In this document: one piece after another, positions 24,329-27,115 of the stretch | Position numbering within the stretch: position 1 is the stretch's first letter | Layout: every line of letters starts with the position of its first letter | NCBI GenBank assembly: GCA_002299915.1 | Contig: DBOG01000028.1 | Span: 1-27,115 of the forward strand | From: Proteobacteria bacterium UBA652 | GTDB lineage: Bacteria; Pseudomonadota; Gammaproteobacteria; Nitrosococcales; Methylophagaceae | Direction: 5' to 3' | DNA length: 27,115 bases | Made by a program: the position numbers and the translations under genes | Notes under the pieces: model-generated | What the model was told of the DNA's origin: nothing | What the model saw: only the letters and a program-made list of their open reading frames with translations | The model's database searches: none

Positions 24329-27115
24329 ATGAAACAAGTAATAATCCCAAGCCCTAAAAAACCAGCCTCACATTCTGGTTTTTACCCTCGCCTGTATGCA
24401 ACCGCAGGCCGCTTCAGCCTATTATTGCTGCTCTCTCTGTTCAGCCTCAGCCAAGCCCATGCCATTGGTAGCATTCGCCTGCCCAATATGGAATATGTAG
24501 AAACCACCACCGATTTGCAGGCGCAAGTCCTCGGTGGCAATATCGCCATCAACCGTACTTGGAGCGGCGGCCAATGGTATATTAATCCCGCATGGGCTGA
24601 TTTAAAATTCACCCTCGATCCACTGGATAGCAGTGTCAAATCCATCGACCGTGGTGGCAGCCCGTTTGAGCGTACGGGCAGCGGTATCTACGTCTTTGAC
24701 CGTCGTTTTTTTATCAAACAGCTCAAAGATAGCAATGGCGATGCCACTGGCTGGCAATGGTATAACCGCAAAGGCGATGCCATCACCTATACTGTGGCCG
24801 GTAAAATCACCTCTTACCATAATCGCAATAACAATAGCGTCAGCTTCAGCTATGGCGCCGATGATAATATTGCCAGCATTCAAGATCCCAATGGTCAAAC
24901 CGTCTTCACCTACACTTGGCAAACTGGCCGCCTCAGCCAAATCACCGATGCCGAAGGCCGCAGCGTGCAATATCACTATGACAATGACCGCCTCAGCAGC
25001 GTCACCAATGCCCAAGGCCACACCACCCAATATGGCTATCAAGCTGATGGTCAGATTAACCTTATTACCGATCCCCTTAATCATAGTTGGACATTAGAAT
25101 ATAGTCGCAGCGTACAAGCCACCACCCTCATCAACAGCGCCCTAGGGGGCAATAGTGGGGGCAGTGGGGCAGATCCCGGCATCAACCCCATTGCCAGCAC
25201 CAGCAATGTCAAACCCCAACAAATCGCCCGCGTCAGCAAACTTATCGATCCCCTAGGCCGAGCCACCGACTATGTGCTTGACTACAGCCGAGGCAGCCGC
25301 AAATACACCGTCGAAGTCAGCTATCCTGATGGTAGCCAAGTAGACAGCATCTACGACAGAGAAGGGCGGCTTCTCCAACGCGAACGCGGCAACCGCATCA
25401 TCAGTCAGCTCAATCGCATCAGCCACACCGAAGAACAACGCATTGACGAACGCGGCCAACTCACCCGCTATCGTTATGATAACAGCCGCAATCTGTTAAG
25501 CACCACCTATCCCGATGGCAGCAAACGCAGCGCCACTTACGATCCCAACTTCAGCCAACCGCTCAGCCGGACCGATGAACGTGGCAATATCACCGAATAT
25601 CACTATGACACGAACGGCAACCTCACCCGTATGACCGAAGCCACAGGCAGCCCCGTAGCACGCGTCACCGAACACACCTACAACCCGCAAGGCCAACGCC
25701 TCAGCACCACCCTCAAAGGTGCCACCACAGCTGAAGACATCACCACCACCTACAGCTATGACACCCAAGGCAACCTCGCCAGCCTCACCAGCCCAACAGG
25801 CGATACCACGCATTACCAATACAACAGCATCGGCAACCTCACCCAAATGACCGATGCCAATGGCAACATCAGCCAATATAGCTATAATGCCCTAGGCCAG
25901 CGCCTCAGCACCACCGAAGCCGTTGGCACCGCACTCGCCCGCAGTACCAGTCAAACCTATGATGCCAATAACAACCTCAGCCAACAAACCGATGGCAATG
26001 GCCACATCAGCCAATACCACTATAATGACATAAATCGCCTCACCCGCGTTACCGATCCCACAGGCGGCCTCACCCAACTCACCTACGACGCAGGCGACCG
26101 CCTCACACACACCACCGATGCCGACAACGTCACCAGCCAATCCACCTACGACGTTGATGGTCGCAGACAAACCAGCCAAGATGGCGCCAACAACCTCACC
26201 ACCTTCCACTATGGCAACAACAGCGATGGCCTCAACGGCCTACTCACCACCATCGACTATCCCACCTACCGCGAACAATACAAATATGATCCCCGCAATC
26301 GGCGCGTGCAAACCATCCAATATCTCGCCAGCCCCGATAGCATTAATGCCAACACCCCCAAGCAAATCACCCAAACTGCCTATGATGCCATCGGCAACCT
26401 CATCACCCAAACTGACGCCAAAGGCCAGCAAACCCACTACCAATATGATGCCCTCAACCGCCTCATCCACACCACCGATGCCACAGGCAGCACCACCCAC
26501 TACACCTATAACCAACAAGACAGCCTACTCAGCGTCACCGATGCCAACAACAGCACCACCCATTACAATTACGACAAAGCAGGGCGCAGAACCAACGAAA
26601 CCCAACCCAATGGCCAAACCAGCACCACCACCTACGACCACAACAGCAACGTCATTGCCGAGCTCAGCGCCAGCGGCAGCCAACGCAAATATAGCTATGA
26701 TGCCCTCAACCGCCTCAGCCAAGAACAACACTTCAACGCCGATGCCAACCACCCCGGCCAACCAGACACCACCGCCATCCGCACCATCGTCTACCGCTAC
26801 GATCTCAACAACAACCTCCAAAGCTACACCGACACAGACACCACCCCCACGCCCGCCTTCCCAACAGGCCTCACCCACAGCGCCAGCTACCACTACACCG
26901 CCCGCAACCAACTCAGCAGCCAAACCCTCGATTATGGCAGCTTCAACAAAACCCACCAATACACCTACACCGCCGCAGGCAGAGCAGCCAAGCGTACCGA
27001 TCCCGATGCAGCCACCCACACCCTCAGCTATGATGCTGCAGGCCGCCCCGCAAAAGTCAGCCTCCCCACCGGCGACATCAGCTACCCCCAATATCACTGG
27101 CAAGCCCCCAGCCAA
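24329..27115 (+). CDS. RHS/YD-repeat protein, 5' part (runs off the window)
   Basis: An uninterrupted frame of 929 codons starts at this ATG, with AGGA 7 bases upstream, and is open at the right edge. A signal peptide (FSLLLLLSLFSLSQAHA) is followed by LPNMEYVETTTDLQAQVLGGNIAINRTW, an N-terminal module seen in RHS proteins of other proteobacteria. From about residue 190 the protein is a long series of YD/RHS repeats, for example GRLSQITDAEGRSVQYHYD, GNLTQMTDANGNISQYSY and YDALNRLIHTTDATGSTTHY. Such repeats form a beta-cage that encapsulates a C-terminal toxin or effector in known RHS and TcC proteins. The conserved RHS core end and any C-terminal domain lie beyond the window. Third codon positions are strongly C-rich, unlike the housekeeping genes. 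Confidence 0.92.
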   Translation, partial: MKQVIIPSPKKPASHSGFYPRLYATAGRFSLLLLLSLFSLSQAHAIGSIRLPNMEYVETTTDLQAQVLGGNIAINRTWSGGQWYINPAWADLKFTLDPLDSSVKSIDRGGSPFERTGSGIYVFDRRFFIKQLKDSNGDATGWQWYNRKGDAITYTVAGKITSYHNRNNNSVSFSYGADDNIASIQDPNGQTVFTYTWQTGRLSQITDAEGRSVQYHYDNDRLSSVTNAQGHTTQYGYQADGQINLITDPLNHSWTLEYSRSVQATTLINSALGGNSGGSGADPGINPIASTSNVKPQQIARVSKLIDPLGRATDYVLDYSRGSRKYTVEVSYPDGSQVDSIYDREGRLLQRERGNRIISQLNRISHTEEQRIDERGQLTRYRYDNSRNLLSTTYPDGSKRSATYDPNFSQPLSRTDERGNITEYHYDTNGNLTRMTEATGSPVARVTEHTYNPQGQRLSTTLKGATTAEDITTTYSYDTQGNLASLTSPTGDTTHYQYNSIGNLTQMTDANGNISQYSYNALGQRLSTTEAVGTALARSTSQTYDANNNLSQQTDGNGHISQYHYNDINRLTRVTDPTGGLTQLTYDAGDRLTHTTDADNVTSQSTYDVDGRRQTSQDGANNLTTFHYGNNSDGLNGLLTTIDYPTYREQYKYDPRNRRVQTIQYLASPDSINANTPKQITQTAYDAIGNLITQTDAKGQQTHYQYDALNRLIHTTDATGSTTHYTYNQQDSLLSVTDANNSTTHYNYDKAGRRTNETQPNGQTSTTTYDHNSNVIAELSASGSQRKYSYDALNRLSQEQHFNADANHPGQPDTTAIRTIVYRYDLNNNLQSYTDTDTTPTPAFPTGLTHSASYHYTARNQLSSQTLDYGSFNKTHQYTYTAAGRAAKRTDPDAATHTLSYDAAGRPAKVSLPTGDISYPQYHWQAPSQ

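Noticed and set aside
24382..27115. A chain of minus-strand open frames of up to about 200 codons across the right end of the window
   Set aside because: They are antisense to a continuous plus-strand RHS frame with signal peptide and YD repeats. Their Gly/Ala/Val-rich, repetitive translations follow from C-rich codons on the plus strand.
11345..27115. CRISPR array or short tandem DNA repeats within the repeat-protein genes
   Set aside because: The repeats are at protein level, diverged in DNA, with units of about 90-224 codons or irregular YD repeats; no regular short repeat-spacer pattern exists.

Overview
The window looks like a gammaproteobacterial chromosome of moderate GC. About 10.7 kb of conserved housekeeping genes is followed by about 16 kb of accessory DNA. 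The gene order leuS-lptE-holA-(proA)-nadD and then rsfS-rlmH is a classic gammaproteobacterial arrangement. An outer-membrane LPS-assembly lipoprotein (LptE) marks a Gram-negative cell. I cannot name the genus from sequence alone.

Region 1 (1-8435, plus strand): the C-terminal part of the membrane metalloprotease HtpX, a short TIR-bounded element with the hallmarks of an IS5-type MITE, then a tightly packed run leuS, lptE, holA, proA, nadD, a PatB/MalY-type aminotransferase and a rhomboid protease. Junctions from lptE onward are abutting, 1-base overlapping or only a few bases apart, apart from 31 bases before proA, so the run is probably one transcription unit.

Region 2 (8459-9721, minus strand): three small membrane proteins. 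Two are a YeeE/YedE (PmpA/PmpB-like) pair linked to sulfur-compound transport. The first gene of the unit is an unassigned 4-helix membrane protein.

Region 3 (9848-10676, plus strand): rsfS and rlmH, two ribosome-maintenance genes.

Region 4 (10677-11344): a junction without intact genes. It holds a second TIR-bounded element with a perfect 19-bp inverted repeat and a 4-bp target duplication, the 3' end of a decayed IS3-family transposase, a small hairpin, and an A11 tract just before the next gene.

Region 5 (11345 to the window end, plus strand): five consecutive genes for exported proteins. They are a DUF11/SdrD-B-like protein ending in a dockerin, a secreted double rhodanese-fold protein without catalytic cysteines, a 1472-residue beta-helix plus Ig-like protein with four ~224-residue composite repeats, a 1401-residue beta-helix plus Ig-like protein with a Cys/Gly-rich tail, and a very large RHS/YD-repeat protein that runs off the window. 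All five have signal peptides and are co-directional, so they plausibly form one surface or secreted assembly whose RHS component may carry a variable C-terminal effector outside this window. Base composition changes along this locus: core plus-strand genes are G-rich relative to C, while the RHS gene is extremely C-rich on the same strand. Together with the mobile-element relics at its left border, this suggests lateral acquisition.
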